DNA from: Thiobacillus sp.
GTDB taxonomy: Bacteria > Pseudomonadota > Gammaproteobacteria > Burkholderiales > Thiobacillaceae
Direction of reading: 5' to 3'
Assembly: GCA_018263115.1 (NCBI GenBank)
Contig: JADFDC010000002.1
Span: forward strand, 62,001-126,000
DNA length: 64,000 bases
Part shown: positions 63,788 through 64,000 of the stretch, in pieces
How positions within the stretch are numbered: position 1 is the stretch's first letter
Layout of the letters: the number at the start of each line of letters is the position of its first letter
The notes under the pieces: generated by a model
What the model saw: only the letters and a program-made list of their open reading frames with translations
Databases searched by the model: none
What the model was told of the DNA's origin: nothing
Made by a program: the position numbers and the translations under genes

Positions 63788-64000
63788 TCATTGATTGAAG
63801 CAGGTGCCCCACAATTGGCTGACGGCAGTGCGCTCGGCGCTGAGTTGGACTGCTTCCAATCGCGCATGTTCGGCACCTGAAAGCTTGACGGCATGTTGCT
63901 GTCGCCGCAGCTCGCGGTAGGCGTTGGCGGCATTCTCGGCGATGTCTTTCGGCAGCAGTCCCGATTCTCCACAACGTTTAAGCAGGCCGATGTTGCCGAC
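63788..64000 (-). CDS. glnE: C-terminal fragment of glutamine synthetase adenylyltransferase
   Basis: The last 70 codons of a gene that continues beyond the right edge. The frame reads NIGLLKRCGESGLLP, then AENAANAYRELRRQQHAVKL, ending AVSQLWGTCFNQ. This is the typical end of GlnE, which adds and removes AMP on glutamine synthetase under nitrogen control. The start lies outside the window. Convergent with the TPR gene. Confidence 0.85.
   Translation of the reverse strand, partial: VGNIGLLKRCGESGLLPKDIAENAANAYRELRRQQHAVKLSGAEHARLEAVQLSAERTAVSQLWGTCFNQ

Overview
The window comes from a chemolithoautotrophic sulfur-oxidising betaproteobacterium. The gene content, operon orders (ilvBHC-psd-pssA-leuA, queA-tgt-yajC-secDF, panDCB-dgk-folK-pcnB) and beta-type protein sequences fit the Nitrosomonadales, and I would guess a Sulfuricella-like genus. 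That taxonomic guess is inference. There are no rRNA genes, CRISPR arrays or prophage modules.

Positions 1-18988 are a sulfur-metabolism region. An ArsR-rhodanese fusion regulator, a persulfide-dioxygenase-like metallo-beta-lactamase protein and an MFS transporter run on the plus strand. They converge on soxB and soxXYZA, which run on the minus strand. No soxCD is present in the window, so thiosulfate sulfane sulfur would have to leave SoxYZ by another route. After a BepA-type protease, moaC, an unknown secreted protein and a TlpA-like thioredoxin come soeABC (cytoplasmic sulfite:quinone dehydrogenase) and rhodanese-tusA-dsrE2 (cytoplasmic persulfide trafficking). Then follow an AT-richer FadL-family porin and an unknown exported protein. 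Together these genes describe periplasmic thiosulfate attack, cytoplasmic sulfur relay and oxidation of sulfite into the quinone pool, with moaC making the Mo cofactor precursor.

Positions 19031-50349 are mostly housekeeping: valS-holC-pepA, divergent lptFG, an RDD protein, three tandem DUF2173 paralogues, ilvBHC, psd, pssA, leuA with a possible leucine leader peptide, yqhA/ychJ/dedA, secDF-yajC-tgt-queA, tRNA-Leu(CAA), an unusual Met-rich repeat/OmpA-domain protein, panD, panC-panB-dgk-folK-pcnB, a HAD phosphatase and an orphan CbiM-like membrane protein. hrpA follows at 50346-54131.

Positions 54132-64000 are more plastic. Convergent gene pairs are separated by palindromic elements, two of which supply the stop codons of both flanking genes. 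Downstream of tRNA-Arg(CCT) lies a small foreign patch: a 5'-truncated IS110/IS1111 transposase, its structured noncoding right end (a possible bridge/seek RNA), an attC-like site, and a low-GC ORF bounded by complementary core sites like an integron gene cassette. DUF302, zf-CHCC, ilvE, an RNase T2 lipoprotein, a TPR protein and the 3' end of glnE complete the window.

The observations I rate highest are a terminator-bearing structured leader directly in front of soeA, the gene-cassette/IS1111 patch, the 12-13-residue repeat protein, and the hairpin elements that provide stop codons to convergent genes.
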